From Fagopyrum homotropicum (lineage: Eukaryota; Streptophyta; Magnoliopsida; Caryophyllales; Polygonaceae): a stretch of DNA of 64,000 nt. Made by a program: the position numbers and the translations under genes. Position 1 is the stretch's first letter; each line of letters starts with the position of its first letter. This document shows, piece by piece, positions 9,301 through 20,314 of this stretch. Where the stretch lies: the NCBI GenBank assembly GCA_033239125.1, contig BSWB01000005.1:15987447-16051446 (forward strand), written 5' to 3'. Under the pieces are notes generated by a model. It saw nothing but the letters and a program-made list of their open reading frames with translations. It was not told the origin of the DNA and did no database searches.

Positions 9301-10940
9301 ATGCCCAACTCAATTATGCTACCACCGAAAAGGAGTTGCTAGCGGTTGTGTATGCATTTGAGAAGTTCCGCTCATATCTTGTTGGGGCGAAGGTCATAGT
9401 TTATACGGATCATGCTGCGATCCGTTATCTACTTACCAAGAAGGATGCCAAGCCTAGGTTGATTCGGTGGATCCTTCTTCTTCAAGAGTTTGACTTGGAA
9501 ATCCGGGACAAGAAGGGATCCGAGAACTCCGTGGCGGATCACCTTAGTAGACTCCCACCAATAGATCTTGAGAGAGATGACATCCCGATTGATGACTCAT
9601 TCCGGGATGAGCAATTGCAAATGGTGGAGGAATGCTTGTTCCAAGTGTCTAGGGGAAGTGAGCCATGGTACGCCGACATTGTGAACTATCTTGTGTGTGA
9701 GGAAGTGCCTCCCGGTTTGACATATGCCCAAAGGAAGAAGTTCTTCAAAGATGTGAGGCACTACTATTGGAGTGAACCACTTTTGTTCAAAAGAGGGCCG
9801 GATGGGATATTTAGAAGATGCATACCGGAGGATGAGGTGGAGAGTGTGATCCGCCATTGTCATTCCTTGCCATGTGGAGGGCATGCTAGTGCACACAAGA
9901 CATGTGCGAAAGTGCTACAATCGGGCTTCTTTTGGCCAAGTTTGTTCAAGGACGTGCAAGGCTTTGTGGTAGCTTGTGATGCTTGCCAAAGGACGGGCAA
10001 CATCTCAAGGAGAAATGAGATGCCCTTGAACAACATACAAGAGGTGGAAATATTTGATGTGTGGGGTGTGGACTTCATGGGGCCATTCCCTTCTTCATGT
10101 GGCAACCTCTACATCCTATTGGCGGTTGACTATGTTTCGAGATGGGTGGAGGCAATCGCCTCTCCTACAAATGACGCCAAGGTCGTGGTGCGGTTCTTCA
10201 ACCGAGTGATCTTTCCTAGGTTTGGAACACCTAGGGTGATCATAAGCGATGGAGGGAAGCACTTCACCAATAGGAATTTTGAAGCACTTTTGGCCAAGTA
10301 TGGGGTGACTCATAAGGTGGCAACACCTTACCATCCCCAAACTAGTGGCCAAGTGGAGATCTCCAACCAGGAGATCAAGGCCATTCTTGAGAAGACGGTA
10401 TCAAGGACGAGAAAAGATTGGGCTATGAAGCTCGATGATGCCTTGTGGGCATATAGGACCGCTTTCAAAACACCAATTGGCACCACTCCTTACAAGTTGG
10501 TCTATGGAAAGTCTTGCCACCTTCCGGTAGAGATGGAGCATCGAGCATATTGGGCTATAAGGTGGCTAAATTTTGATCTAAAGGAGGCCGGAGAAAAGCG
10601 GTTGCTAGACATAAACGCCCTTGAGGAGATCCGGTTGGATGCATATGAGAATGCTCGGATCTACAAGGAGAGAACCAAGCGATGGCATGATAAGAGGATC
10701 ATCCCAAAGGAGTTGAGTGAAGGCGACCTTGTCCTTCTCTTCAACTCGAGGCTGCGGCTCTTCCCCGGAAAGCTCAAATCAAGATGGACCGGGCCATATG
10801 TGGTGAAGAAAGTTTTTCCTCATGGAGCGGTGGAGATAGGAGGAGATCATTGTGGTAACTTCAAGGTGAATGGGCATCGATTGAAGAAGTACATCCCGGA
10901 AGCCCCGGTGGAAGTGATTGCCCCACTTCACCTTGATTAA
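6396..10940 (+). CDS. Pol of element B: protease, RT, RNase H, integrase
   Basis: This is in frame with gag after the TAA. Protease has CDLGASVSIIPLALC near 7199 and ILGRPFLAT near 7420. A poorly conserved linker (7560-8030) carries palindromic cassettes. Reverse transcriptase runs about 8300-8960, with FMDD intact at 8763-8774. RNase H (about 9190-9530) keeps CDAS, TEKE and YTDH. Integrase has an H-H-C-C zinc region (HCHSLPCGGHA to CDACQRTG), catalytic D (GVDFMGPF), D (IISDGGKHF) and E (QVEISNQEIK), and a C-terminal GPY/F-like module (SRWTGPYVVKK). The stop at 10938-10940 is a natural end. Apart from the gag stop the polyprotein looks complete. Confidence 0.92.
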   Translation, partial: FNNYRPNHNHPGFSYSNPDGALNPPASTSTTPPPRASQEPPPGFTQPPKDRTEMMFEQFLGRLSGLESTVTSISKAQKVLEAQVFQKAGEAHRDPGKLPGRTEENPRGQVLAITTRSGLSMKDPLPKENAKGKQVVNEEETLQGDGGKSKDVEPTYVAPPPYKPPLPFPQSRARARLDNHFGKFLELMSKLHINIPFMDAILGMPAYGKFLKEILYNKRKLEEYGEIRMTKRSSELIQTMKEEMPPKLRDPGSFCVPIGVGEVKYDALCDLGASVSIIPLALCNKVGLGEPKPVKMTLYMADRSITHPVGILEDIPVQLGKFYVPIDFVVLDIPADYPVPIILGRPFLATSGCLVDCKNGTLSFNIGEENIKFKLSTMMKGPTFDEDIFNIVEEEESREVVSSILLEDPLERVLSSSLMEEGIEESSNEVIKALNALDELPSVGFEVLEEEKNRQKNRTEGQKSADFCTYAEISASFAKTETQIDPPSEKSTDFSSWVDFPESFQHQPLECEQSSRDFKEASMALQSSQPTLYGSSPTEKGPPQLDLKPLPSHLKYAFLGSNSTYPVIVNASLNDDELNRLLNELKLHRKAIGYTIDDLVGIKPSLCMHRIMMEDNHKPSIEHQRRLNPIMKKVVKKEIIKLLDAGIIYPISDSKWVSPVHVVPKKGGMTVVTNENNELIPTRTVTGWRMCIDYRKLNMASRKDHFPLPFIDQMLERLAQHSHFCYLDGYSGFFQIPIHPDDQEKTTFTWPWGTFAYRRMPFGLCNAPATFQRCMMAIFSEYIEDIMEVFMDDFSVYGSSFDNCLANLSLVLQRCEETNLVLNWEKCHFMVSEGIVLGHLVSNRGIEVDRAKIETIEKLPPPTSVKGVRSFLGHAGFYRRFIQDFSKISKPLTNLLMKDVEFVFSKDCLEAFCRLKNALISAPIMQPPDWSLPFEIMCDASDVAVGAILGQRKDGKTHAIYYASKTLDDAQLNYATTEKELLAVVYAFEKFRSYLVGAKVIVYTDHAAIRYLLTKKDAKPRLIRWILLLQEFDLEIRDKKGSENSVADHLSRLPPIDLERDDIPIDDSFRDEQLQMVEECLFQVSRGSEPWYADIVNYLVCEEVPPGLTYAQRKKFFKDVRHYYWSEPLLFKRGPDGIFRRCIPEDEVESVIRHCHSLPCGGHASAHKTCAKVLQSGFFWPSLFKDVQGFVVACDACQRTGNISRRNEMPLNNIQEVEIFDVWGVDFMGPFPSSCGNLYILLAVDYVSRWVEAIASPTNDAKVVVRFFNRVIFPRFGTPRVIISDGGKHFTNRNFEALLAKYGVTHKVATPYHPQTSGQVEISNQEIKAILEKTVSRTRKDWAMKLDDALWAYRTAFKTPIGTTPYKLVYGKSCHLPVEMEHRAYWAIRWLNFDLKEAGEKRLLDINALEEIRLDAYENARIYKERTKRWHDKRIIPKELSEGDLVLLFNSRLRLFPGKLKSRWTGPYVVKKVFPHGAVEIGGDHCGNFKVNGHRLKKYIPEAPVEVIAPLHLD
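7759..7895. repeat. Palindromic cassettes inside the PR-RT linker of B pol
   Basis: AAAAATCGGCCGATTTTT (7780-7797) and AAAAATCGACCGATTTTT (7861-7878) occur with nearby half-sites AAAAATCGG and GGTCGATTTT. They are the same sequences as in B's LTRs. They lie in translated but poorly conserved linker sequence. Confidence 0.7.
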
Positions 10941-12760
10941 AACGCTCCTGAATTTGGTCAAGCTAATGACCTTAAAGAAGCGCTTAATGGGAGGCAACCC
11001 ATTCGTACATATTTTTCCCTTTCTTTTTCTTGCTTTTGTTTAATCTCACTCTTGGTGTGCTTTGTTTTTCTTTTGTGTTTTTGGGTGCTAGATCTTATTG
11101 ATTGTCATGAGTTATGAGATGTTGGAGGTCATGTGAAGGCCTCATGGAATGGTTGAAGAAGCAAGATCCGAGCACATGGACAAGGAAGAAAGCACCCAGG
11201 AAATCGACCCGTTCTTCAGACAAAATCGGCCGATTTTCCTGGGTTGCTTGGCCGATTTTTCCTCTGTAAAGAAAAGTGATGATCTCCAATCAAGCATGGG
11301 TGGAGCGGACGTGGAACTTGGACGGCTTGCGGTGCCAAGCGCGGGTTCCGACGCCATAATGAACATCAAGAGCTCTCTACCATCCTTGATCGATCATCCA
11401 CCATCATCATCCAATGAGAACCGAAATACCAAAGCACCACCACTCTTACATTGTGAGAACTCTCTTTCACTTCTTTATTTAGTTTAAACATTAGGGACAA
11501 TGTGTTTCTAAGTATGGGGTGGGGTTTTCATGATCACTTGCATGATTAGCATCTAGGATAGTTTAATTTTGTCACATGTTTCATTATGTCTTGCATTGTA
11601 CATACATATTTCGAAAAATTCAAAAAATTCAGAAAATTTTAAAAATTTTAGTGCTTCTAAGGCTTGGATATGACCCTAATGATTGAACCTTGTCTTGTGG
11701 ATTGGCTATGGATGGCCTTATGTGTTAAATTGATGAATGTATATGTGGACTTGAAGTACTTCTCTTGAAACCATGAATGATTTGTGATCATGAATGTTTG
11801 CCTTGATTGAATTGAGTATTGAAAGTCGAAATTGCATGCTAGTTCTTGCACATCAATTAAGAGTGATTAAGGCAATTCATCTTCCTCTACTTCTCATCTT
11901 GATCATGTTGTTTGAGCACCTCAATTGAGATAAATTTGACCTCTTTTGACCCATCCGGGAATAGGAGCATGCTAGTGTGTTGATGTGTGTGAAAAGCAAG
12001 TGTGGGGTGAAGTTGTTGATGAAAAGAATGTCATGCATAAAATGCTGAATTTGTTGTGAAAGTGTAGCCAAAAATATAGGCTTGGGGACATTGGCTTAAA
12101 TGACAAGTAACTCGGTACACTTCACATAATCGGGTGTTGGTGCCTTGCCAAAGTCAAATAAACCGATAGTCCTAACGAGCTTTGGTATGTGTGCCCGGTG
12201 TGGATGCATCTCGAAAAATAGAAAAAGCCCGAGAATGGCCAATCACCAAGGTTTCGGCTTTTGTACACCAATGCCATTGTCTCAAAAATAAAAGAAAGAA
12301 AAGAAAATGAAGAAAAATATACACTTGAGGGAAGTTGATAAGAAAATTTGAAGTTGTGGTTGTTTAGTTCCTTTCCCGGATTAGCATCACATAGCCTAGA
12401 AAATTTCCACCTAATCACAACGTTTCTTGGCCTTCTATTTTACAAGTCCTTTTGACCTACTTGCATGTGTGTAAGACTAAGTGATTTAGATTGGACATGC
12501 TCATGATCATCTTGACTTCTTCATCTTTACATTTCATCGCATGCTATCAAGTTAAGTGTAATTGTCTTTCCATGCTTTCATTTATTTGATGCATAATTGC
12601 TTGCCCATTGCCATGAAACATGACTATGAAGGTGATCCAATATTAGAAGCACAACTCCAAAAGATTTTGCCTTTTTTCTACATACATAAATCATGTCATC
12701 TCTTAGTCTATAGTTGGGAATTTGCTCGGGGACGAGCAAACCTTAAGTATGGGGTATTTT
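10941..12760 (+). other. 3' non-coding region of B
   Basis: No ORF resembling the X env-like gene was found. Conserved marks are a hairpin ATGGGAGGCAACCCAT (about 10987-11002), a palindromic cassette (11194-11260, core AAAATCGGCCGATTTT), and a hairpin ACATTAGGGACAATGT (11488-11503) followed by TAAGTATGGGGT (11509-11520). The terminal hairpin and polypurine tract lie just before the 3' LTR. Confidence 0.7.
12721..12760 (+). promoter_or_regulatory. Terminal hairpin plus polypurine-tract module (B)
   Basis: TTTGCTCGGGGACGAGCAAA (12721-12740) is a perfect stem with a GGGA loop. It is followed by CCTTAAGTATGGGGTATTTT abutting the LTR. AAGTATGGGG is the likely plus-strand primer. Elements A and X carry the same module; in X two stem pairs have changed together. 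Confidence 0.7.
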
Positions 12761-14583
12761 TGATGACAAGATTTATGACTTAGGATTAGGTAGTCATTTA
12801 GATATATTTCTCATTCATTCGTGCATGTTTTGGCATTGATTCATGACGTCTTCGCTCAATTCACGCACATTTCTAGAAAAGACGTCTACACTACCTTTTA
12901 TCGGTTTTGTAGGTAATTCGGGGATCTATTGGACGTTAATCGATACATTTGAGGGCCAAGCCTCATGATGGTACACAGCCAAAGCCTTGGAGGAGCATAA
13001 TTGGATCAACAAAGGACACAAAGACCACCATTGGTGCAAGCAATGGAGCAACTCATGGCTAGACGATCATAGCATGCTTCTGTTGAAGAAAATCGACCTA
13101 CACCCAGGAAAATCGGCCGATTTATTGCTCTAGGTCGATTTTTAGGCTTTTGACAGCTTAAAGCCACGTGTCCCACGATCTCTTGTCCGTCCTTGCTCTT
13201 GGTGGAGAATATAAGTGGTCCTGCAGGTGGTTGCTGAGCATCTCTCCTCTCCCACACTCTCATTGACAGCTCATTTGATTTTGGAGAAAGATTGGAGGAG
13301 AAGAAAAGCTCTCAAAGATTGAAGGAAGAAGAAGAACACCATTCTAAGAGTTTAGAGTGATTTAGAGTGATTTTGTAGTCTTGGATTGAAGAACTAATTG
13401 CAAGGATTGTTAAGAACGTTTTGAATCTTCATTCTAGAGTTTGTAAGTCTTGCTACAACTAGTCTTTGGCTGAGATTTATTGATTTTGCTTACTCATCTT
13501 TCATTACTCATCTATGAACACCATGTATGCTTGTTTGATGATTTCGGATCTTGATATGCATATTATTGGCTAATTTCTTGTGATTTTAGAGTGATGGATT
13601 GATGGTTATGGCTAGGGTGATGATAGGATGGGCTTATATGTCAGTTTATGATGATTTATATGCACGAAACTCACAACAGAAGGAAAAATCGACCTGTTCA
13701 TCAGATAAATCGGCCGATTTATCTGTAGAACAGCCCGATTTATTCTTCTGTTGCTCTTTAAATGATAAATCTGCATGCTAGGGTGATTGGTTGTTTAAAT
13801 CCTAGTGTTTATTAAGCCTAATTTAGCTTAGGATCACCTAATGCTATCAACCTAAGTGAAGGAAGAGATCTACCCGATGATTCCCTATCTTAGATACCTT
13901 AGAAGATGAATTCTAGGTAGTAGTGAGCCTAATAAGCCGCTATTGGATTGGGTGTGCTAGGATTATTGCTTGAGATTTCCCTATTCCGAGACTTACCCGG
14001 TAAGGAGAGGGTTACCCTTAAGTAGCATCTAGTTTGTGCGAAATTCCTTACTCTAACCCCTTGAGACCTACCCGGTAATAGGAGTTTGATGCGGGATTAG
14101 TGAAGTGAGAGACTTACCCAGTAATCGCTTCCATTAGTGAACATTCTTTCCCAACACCACAGCTTGTCCTTAAAATCCTTAGAACCTTGAGTCCAATGCC
14201 ATAACCGGAAATCTTGACCTCTAGAATCTACTTTTCTCTCTTGATCATACACTTGTGCTTTGTGTTACTTACTCGTTTGCTAGCTTAATTTGTTAGTTGT
14301 TTTATTACTTTGCTTGACTTGTGATCTTTGTTTGATCACCACAAAAACCAACAAAAACATTGCGTTTTCCATTTTCTTTGTTCCTCATCTTATCTTAGTC
14401 TAGATTCACACTATCTTTGATCATTGCTTGACTCGATCTCACCTTAGTCTTTGTGTTCGACCTCGGAATACTTACCTTTCTACAAACGTCCCGTACACTG
14501 CGGGTTCTCTAGGAGTTAGGATAAATATAACGAGTATAAATTTAAGACTTATTGCGTGCACATCACACGATTCTAGCGTGACA
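12761..14583 (+). repeat. 3' LTR of element B
   Basis: The LTR begins TGATGACAAG and ends GCGTGACA. It is 1,823 bp, equal to the 5' LTR. Cassettes lie at 13089-13143 and 13683-13742, and the TATA box at 13210-13215. X gag resumes after the ATGAT duplication. Confidence 0.95.
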
Positions 14584-14588
14584 ATGAT

Positions 14589-14753
14589 CACATCATTAAG
14601 GTTGATAAAGCTCAAAAGACTTTAGAAACCCAACTATTCAACAAGGCCGGGGAAGTTCATAGAGATCAAGGAAAACTTCCCGGAAAGACGGAAGACAACC
14701 CGAAAGGAAGGGTAATGGCTATTACTACTAGAAGCGGAGTAACTACAACCTAA
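14589..14753 (+). pseudogene. gag/pol junction of element X
   Basis: The X frame resumes directly after B's target duplication. It matches the B segment KAQKVLEAQVFQKAGEAHRD as KAQKTLETQLFNKAGEVHRD. It ends in an in-frame TAA at 14751-14753. The next coding segment is in the +1 frame, so a frameshift lies near 14745-14757. Confidence 0.75.
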
Positions 14754-14756
14754 GTT

Positions 14757-17700
14757 TGTAGAGGTTCCAGCCGAAAAAGAGAAGGAAAAGGGGAAGGAGA
14801 AGGAAGACGTCTACATTCCTCCTCCAGCTTACAAACCGCCTCTACCATTCCCGCAATCTAGAGCGAGAGTGCGTCTAGACAAGCAGTTCGGTAAGTTCAT
14901 TGAACTCATGAGTAAACTGCATATTAACATACCTTTCATTGATGCAATTGTAGGTATGCCCGCTTACGGGAAGTTGTTAAAGGAAATCCTCTCCAACAAG
15001 AGGAAGCTAGAAGACTTTGGAGAAGTCAAGATGAGTTCGGAATCATCGGATCTCATCAAAACAATGAAGGAGAAGATGCCCCCAAAGCTGAAAGATCCAG
15101 GGTCCTTTTGCATTCCAATCGGAATGGGAGATGTCACATATGACGCATTATGTGACTTGGGAGCAAGCGTTAGCATCATTCCGCTTGCCTTATGTAGGAA
15201 GATCAGTCTAGGTGAGCCTAAACCGGTGAAGATGACATTGTACATGGCGGATCGATCCATAACTCGTCCCGTCGGTATCATCGAAGACATCCCAGTCAAG
15301 CCTGGTAAGTTCTATGTTCCCATAGATTTTGTTGTACTTGACATTCCTGCAGATTGTCCGGTCCCGATCATACTCGGAAGACCGTTTCTTGCAACATCCG
15401 GTTGCATGGTGGATTGCAAGAATGCTAGACTCGCCTTCGACATAGGAGAAGAGAAGGTTGAATTTGTTCTCTCAACATTGGTGAAAGAGCCAGCTCTTGG
15501 AGAGGACATGTTCAACATTCATGACGAGGAGGCATCTAGAGAGGAAGTTAGCTCGATTCTATCCAAAGATCCGTTGCAAAAGGAGATTACCATGAGCATC
15601 ATGGAGAAAGGAGAAGACGAGGATTGCAATAAGGAGATTGAAGCCTTAGAGGAGCTAAAAGAAGTGCATGAAGAAGAGTTTGAAAAACTCTATGATGGGT
15701 TAGAAAACGTGAGGAATCACGGTCAGTCGTGCTATTCCACGGTCGTGGTTTCCCCCATGATGACCGTAATTAGCTATTCAGAGAGCTCCAGTAAGTTACA
15801 CGGCCAAAACCATGGTCATGGAACTCCTAGAGGTGCCGTAATTGACTTCCACGGCCGTGGAAGTAACAGAGGTGCCGTGATTTCAGGGAATTCTGAGAAC
15901 AATTACGTTCTTTCCAACAATTCTCTTGAGCTTTCTTCAAGAACTCCCACACTCTTAGAGACTTCTAAGGAAGCATTGGACAATCCTCAAGAGCCATTTG
16001 AGACTCCAATGACAATGGAATTGAAGCCACTTCCCACACATCTTCGGTATGCATTCTTAGGAACTAATTCTACTTTTCCGGTAATTGTTAGTTCCGACTT
16101 AAGTGAAGATGAACATAATAAGCTCATAGCCATTTTAAAGAAACATAAAAAGGGTTTAGGCTATACAATAGAGGATCTTGTAAAAATTAAACCATCACTA
16201 TGCATGCACAAGATTCTAATGGAGGAAGATTTTAAGCCTTCACGACAACCTCAAAGGCGGTTAAATCCGACCATGAAGGAGGTTGTCAAGAAGGAGATTC
16301 TTAAGCTACTTGATGCAGGTATTATCTACCCTATCTCCGATAGTAAGTGGGTGAGCCCCGTACAAGTTGTTCCAAAGAAAGGAGGAATGACGGTCATCAA
16401 AAACAAAAACAACGAGCTCATTCCTACAAGAACCGTGACGGGGTGGAGGATGTGCATAGATTACCGCAAGCTGAACAACGCAACAAGGAAGGATCACTTC
16501 CCTTTGCCATTCATCGACCAAATGCTTAAGAGGTTAGCACAATACTCATACTTCTGTTATCTTGACGGTTATAGTGGTTTCTTCCAGATTCCTATACATC
16601 CGGACGATCAAGAGAAGACCACATTCACGTGCCCATGGGGTACGTTTGCTTATAGGAGAATGCCATTCGGGCTTTGCAACGCCCCAACCACCTTCCAAAG
16701 GTGCATGATGGCTATCTTCTCGGAGTACATAGAAGAGATTATGGAGGTTTTCATGGACAATTTTTCTGTTTATGGTTCCTCTTTTGATAATTGCCTATCT
16801 AACCTTTCTCTTGTGCTACAAAGGTGTGAAGACACTAACCTAGTTCTCAATTGGGAGAAGTGTCAATTCATGGTGAAAGAAGGCATTGTCTTAGGACACT
16901 TGATCTCTAGTAGAGGGATTGAGGTAGACAAGGCTAAGATAGAGACAATAGAGAAGCTCCCTCCTCCATCTTCGGTGAAAGGGATAAGAAGCTTTCTAGG
17001 ACATGCCGGATTCTATAGACGCTTTATCAAAGACTTTTCTAAGATATCAAAACCGCTTACTAATCTATTGATGAAGGATGCAGTTTTTGATTTTTCCCAG
17101 GATTGTTTAGATGCATTTAACAGGATCCGGGAGGCTCTAATCTCAGCTCCAATCATACAACCTCCGGACTGGAATCTTCCATTCGAGGTCATGTGTGATG
17201 CAAGTGACGTAGCCGTTGGGGCTGTGCTGGGAGAAAAGAAGGAAGGCCGCACACACGCCATCTATTACGCTAGCAAGACGCTAGATGAAGGGCAGCTCAA
17301 CTACGCCACTACGGAAAAAGAGTTTTTGGCCGTTGTATATGCATTTGAAAATTTTCGTTCTTATCTTGTAGGATCGAAGGTGATTGTATACACGGACCAC
17401 TCGGTGATTCGGTATTTGCTTGCCAAGAAGGATGCAAAACCGAGACTGATTAGATGGATTCTTCTCCTACAAGAATTCGATCTTGAGATCCGCGACAAGA
17501 AAGGTTCGGAAAATTCTGTTGCGGATCATTTGAGTCGTCTACCACAACTAGAAGATGACGACCTACCTATAGATGACTCCTTTCCGGACGAACACTTACA
17601 CATCATAGAGGAGTGCATCGACAAGATAACTAGAGGTAACGAACCATGGTTTGCTAATTTTGTTAACTATTTGGTTTGTCAAGAAATACCTCCCGGATTA

Positions 17701-18921
17701 TCCTACGCACAAAGAAAGAAGTTCTTTAAGGATGTCCGGCAATACTTTTGGAACGAACCTCTACTCTTCAAGAGAGGTCCAGATGGCATCATTCGAAGAT
17801 GTGTGCCAGAAGATGAGATGCAAAGCGTCATCCGTCATTGTCATTCACTACCTTGTGGAGCACACGCTAGTTCCAACAAAACTAGCTCTAAGGTATTGCA
17901 ATCCGGTTTCTTTTGGCCTACTTTATTTAAGGATGTGCAAACCTTTGTTTCCTGCTGCGATGATTGTCAAAGAACAGGGAACATATCTAGGAGGAACGAG
18001 ATGCCTCTTAACAACATTCAATAGGTAGAGATCTTCGACGTTTGGGGAGTCGATTTTATGGGACCTTTCCCATCATCTTGCAGGAATCAATACATACTCC
18101 TAGTTGTGGATTATGTTTCGAGATGGGTTGAAGCTATAGCCTCTCCTACTAATGATGCGGCGGTTGTCATAAAGTTCTTTAATAGAACCATTTTCCCAAG
18201 ATTTGGGACACCGCGGACCATTATTAGTGATGGAGGTTCGCACTTCATAGCCCAACGATTCGAAGCTCTCCTAGCTAAGTATGGGGTGACTCACAAGATC
18301 ACCACTCCCTATCATCCACAAACGAGTGGACAAGTGGAGATTTCAAATAGATAAATCAAGGGCATCCTAGAGAAAACAGTTTCGAAGACAAGGAAGGATT
18401 GGTCTTTGAAGCTAGATGATGCATTGTGGGCATACCGAACTGCATATAAGACTCCCATAGGAATGACACCATACAACCTTGTGTATGGGAAGTCTTGTCA
18501 CTTGCCGGTAGAGCTAGAACACAAGGCATATTGGGCGGTAAAGTGGTTGAACTTCAGCATGAAAGAAGCGGGCGAGAAGCGCCTCTTGGACATTAACGAG
18601 CTTGAATAACTTCGCTTAAACGCCTATGAGAACGCCAAGATATACAAGGAGAGAGCGAAGCGTTGGCATGATAAGCATATCATTCCAAAGGACCTCAAGG
18701 AAGGAGATAAAGTTCTCCTCTTCAATTCGAGACATCGGCTCTTTCCAGGTAAGCTTAAATCTCGTTGGACCGGACCTTATCTAATCAAACATATTTTTCC
18801 CCATGGTGCAGTTGAAGTATGGGGTGAAAAGGGCGGAAGTTTTAAGGTGAACGGTCAACGACTCAAGAAGTATTCACCGGAGCTCCAAGATGAAGAGTTC
18901 GCGCCTACCGCACTCGAATAG
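14757..18921 (+). pseudogene. Pol of element X: protease, RT, RNase H, integrase, decayed
   Basis: Protease has CDLGASVSIIPLALC near 15156. Reverse transcriptase has FMDN instead of FMDD; the second catalytic Asp is Asn at 16759-16761. RNase H keeps CDAS and YTDH. The integrase zinc region and catalytic segments are readable, but three in-frame stops interrupt it: 18022-18024 (TAG), 18352-18354 (TAA) and 18607-18609 (TAA). All three sit where B has Glu codons. The frame ends at 18919-18921. The linker at 15715-15875 holds palindromic cassettes. This Pol cannot be active. Confidence 0.9.
15715..15875. repeat. Palindromic cassettes inside the PR-RT linker of X pol
   Basis: TTCCACGGTCGTGG (15735-15748) and TTCCACGGCCGTGGAA (15847-15862) occur with further half-sites between them, such as ACACGGCC and AACCATGG. 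This is the same position in pol as in B and A. The type matches X's own LTR. Confidence 0.65.
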
Positions 18922-19747
18922 ATGCAGGTATGGTCTAGCTACGGACCTTAAACAAGCGCTACTTGGGAGGCAACCCAAGCTATTTCACTTTTGTTTCTCA
19001 TTCTTAGTTTAGACGTTTTTGCTTTGTTTTGCCCTCGATATCTTCCGGTATGTTGTGTTTTTGGATGTAGGAATAAGGAAAAGGAATTGGAAGAAGGAAA
19101 AGTCGGAAGAATTGACGAAACTTGAGCTTTAGCACAATGAGAGAGTTCCACGGCCAGTTCCACGGTCGTGGAAGCTACAGTGATCGTGATTCTTTAAAAA
19201 TTGAGAAAATCACAAAAACCACGGGTTCGTACATTTCCACGGCCGTGGAACACCCCGAGTGACCGTGGTTTTCAAATTTTTTATACGGCCACTATATAAA
19301 CCACTTTCCTTCACAAAACACCCAAAACCCAATTCCACGCCCCTCTTCCACGACCTAAACGCCGAGAATCTCCCATCCCTCTCAAATCTTCATTTGGAGT
19401 CCAAATCGAACGATTCTTGGCGCTAAAGTGGAGCATTTTCGATCATCTACAAGATCCAATCAACAAAACAAGTGAACAATCCCTGCAGAAGACGGAATTT
19501 GGATTTAAAGATAAAAAAACCTAGGTTTTTCTTCTATTTCTCTACTTTGTCAATTCGGGTTAAATTCTCGCTAGAACTTAGAAGAATTGCATAGGATTAA
19601 GATTGGAATTAGTCTAGGACAGGTTCTGCTGAGTTTGGTGTTTGATTTGTTGAGATTTGAGCAAACCAGAAGCGAACCACGGTCTCTGGGCATTCCACGA
19701 CCGTGGAAAGGGAAGAACAGACCGTGGTTTTTACTGGATTTGAGAAA
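18922..19747 (+). other. Spacer between pol and env-like ORF of X
   Basis: The spacer contains the hairpin CTTGGGAGGCAACCCAAG (18962-18979), equivalent to those after pol in A and B. Palindromic cassettes lie at about 19146-19277 (cores 19158-19173 and 19235-19250) and at 19676-19730. A TATATAA string near 19294 is followed by a pyrimidine- and CA-rich leader-like stretch. This could be a promoter for a separate env-like transcript, but that is inference only. Confidence 0.55.
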
Positions 19748-19870
19748 ATGTTCACGAGGAGATCTGGAAGGAACAAAAAGAGAAAGGATGATAGTTCCTC
19801 CTCTTCCCAAGCCCCCCCTAGTGAACCACCATCACCACCACATCCTAGAATCCCTACCATACATGAGAAC
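19748..19870 (+). pseudogene. Env-like ORF of X, N-terminus
   Basis: An ATG at 19748 (MFTRRSGRNKKRKDD) opens a basic, Ser/Pro-rich 41-codon segment, ending where element A is inserted. The same frame continues at 31134. No signal peptide is evident. The start is chosen because it is the first ATG in the frame that joins the Athila ORF-1-like domain. Confidence 0.7.
19801..19870 (+). repeat. Left copy of the 70-bp duplication flanking element A
   Basis: This 70-bp stretch of X coding sequence lies directly left of A's 5' LTR. It recurs at 31064-31133 directly right of the 3' LTR, with one mismatch. A normal gypsy target duplication is 5 bp. Confidence 0.9.
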
Positions 19871-20198
19871 TGATAACACGATTTATGACTTAGGTTTAGG
19901 TAATCATTTAGATAGATTTCTCACTCATTCATGCATGGTTTAGCACTAGTTCACGACGTTTGCACTCAATTCACGTATTTTGTCGAGATAGATGTCTACA
20001 CGGACTCTTGCATTGCTTTGTAGGTATTTTTGGAGATTTAGGAGCTTCAACAATACGTTTGAGGATCGTTCATCAAGATGACACACCCTCGGACTCATTA
20101 GGATGCAAACTAGAGGCTAAGGAGGACTCATGGAACCTTATCAACACAAGCCATGCACCAAATCATAGCTTAATGATCCAAGGCGAAGCTGAAGCACC

Positions 20199-20247
20199 AA
20201 ACCACAGTTGCTGGCACTTCCACGGCCGTGGAACCAACCGTGGTTTT
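20199..20247. promoter_or_regulatory. Nested palindromic cassette upstream of TATA (A 5' LTR)
   Basis: The inner palindrome TTCCACGGCCGTGGAA is at 20218-20233. Outer half-sites are AAACCACAGTT and AACCGTGGTTT; the left one has one mismatch here but reads ACCACGG in the 3' LTR (29578-29626). It sits about 82 bp upstream of TATA. Confidence 0.7.
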
Positions 20248-20306
20248 TGCCAGACGGTTGTGACAGCAGTGCCACGATCTCATGGCTCACTCTAGCAAGG
20301 TTGTAG

Positions 20307-20314
20307 TATAAAAG
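20307..20314 (+). promoter_or_regulatory. TATA box of A 5' LTR
   Basis: TATAAAAG in GTAGTATAAAAGTGG is followed by GGTCCTGCA. The 3' LTR copy is at 29686-29693. It is the best TATA match among these LTRs. Confidence 0.65.

Larger units (their letters stand above)
3199..14583 (+). mobile_element. Athila-type Ty3/gypsy element B, near-intact
   Basis: Two 1,823-bp LTRs (3199-5021 and 12761-14583) flank an internal domain with a tRNA-Asp primer binding site and one gag-pol frame. ATGAT at 3194-3198 and 14584-14588 is a perfect target duplication. The LTRs differ at about 15 positions by eye (under 1%), so insertion is recent on an evolutionary scale. There is no env-like ORF: 1.8 kb of non-coding sequence separates pol from the 3' LTR. 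I see only one disabling change in gag-pol, a nonsense codon at 6393. Confidence 0.95.
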
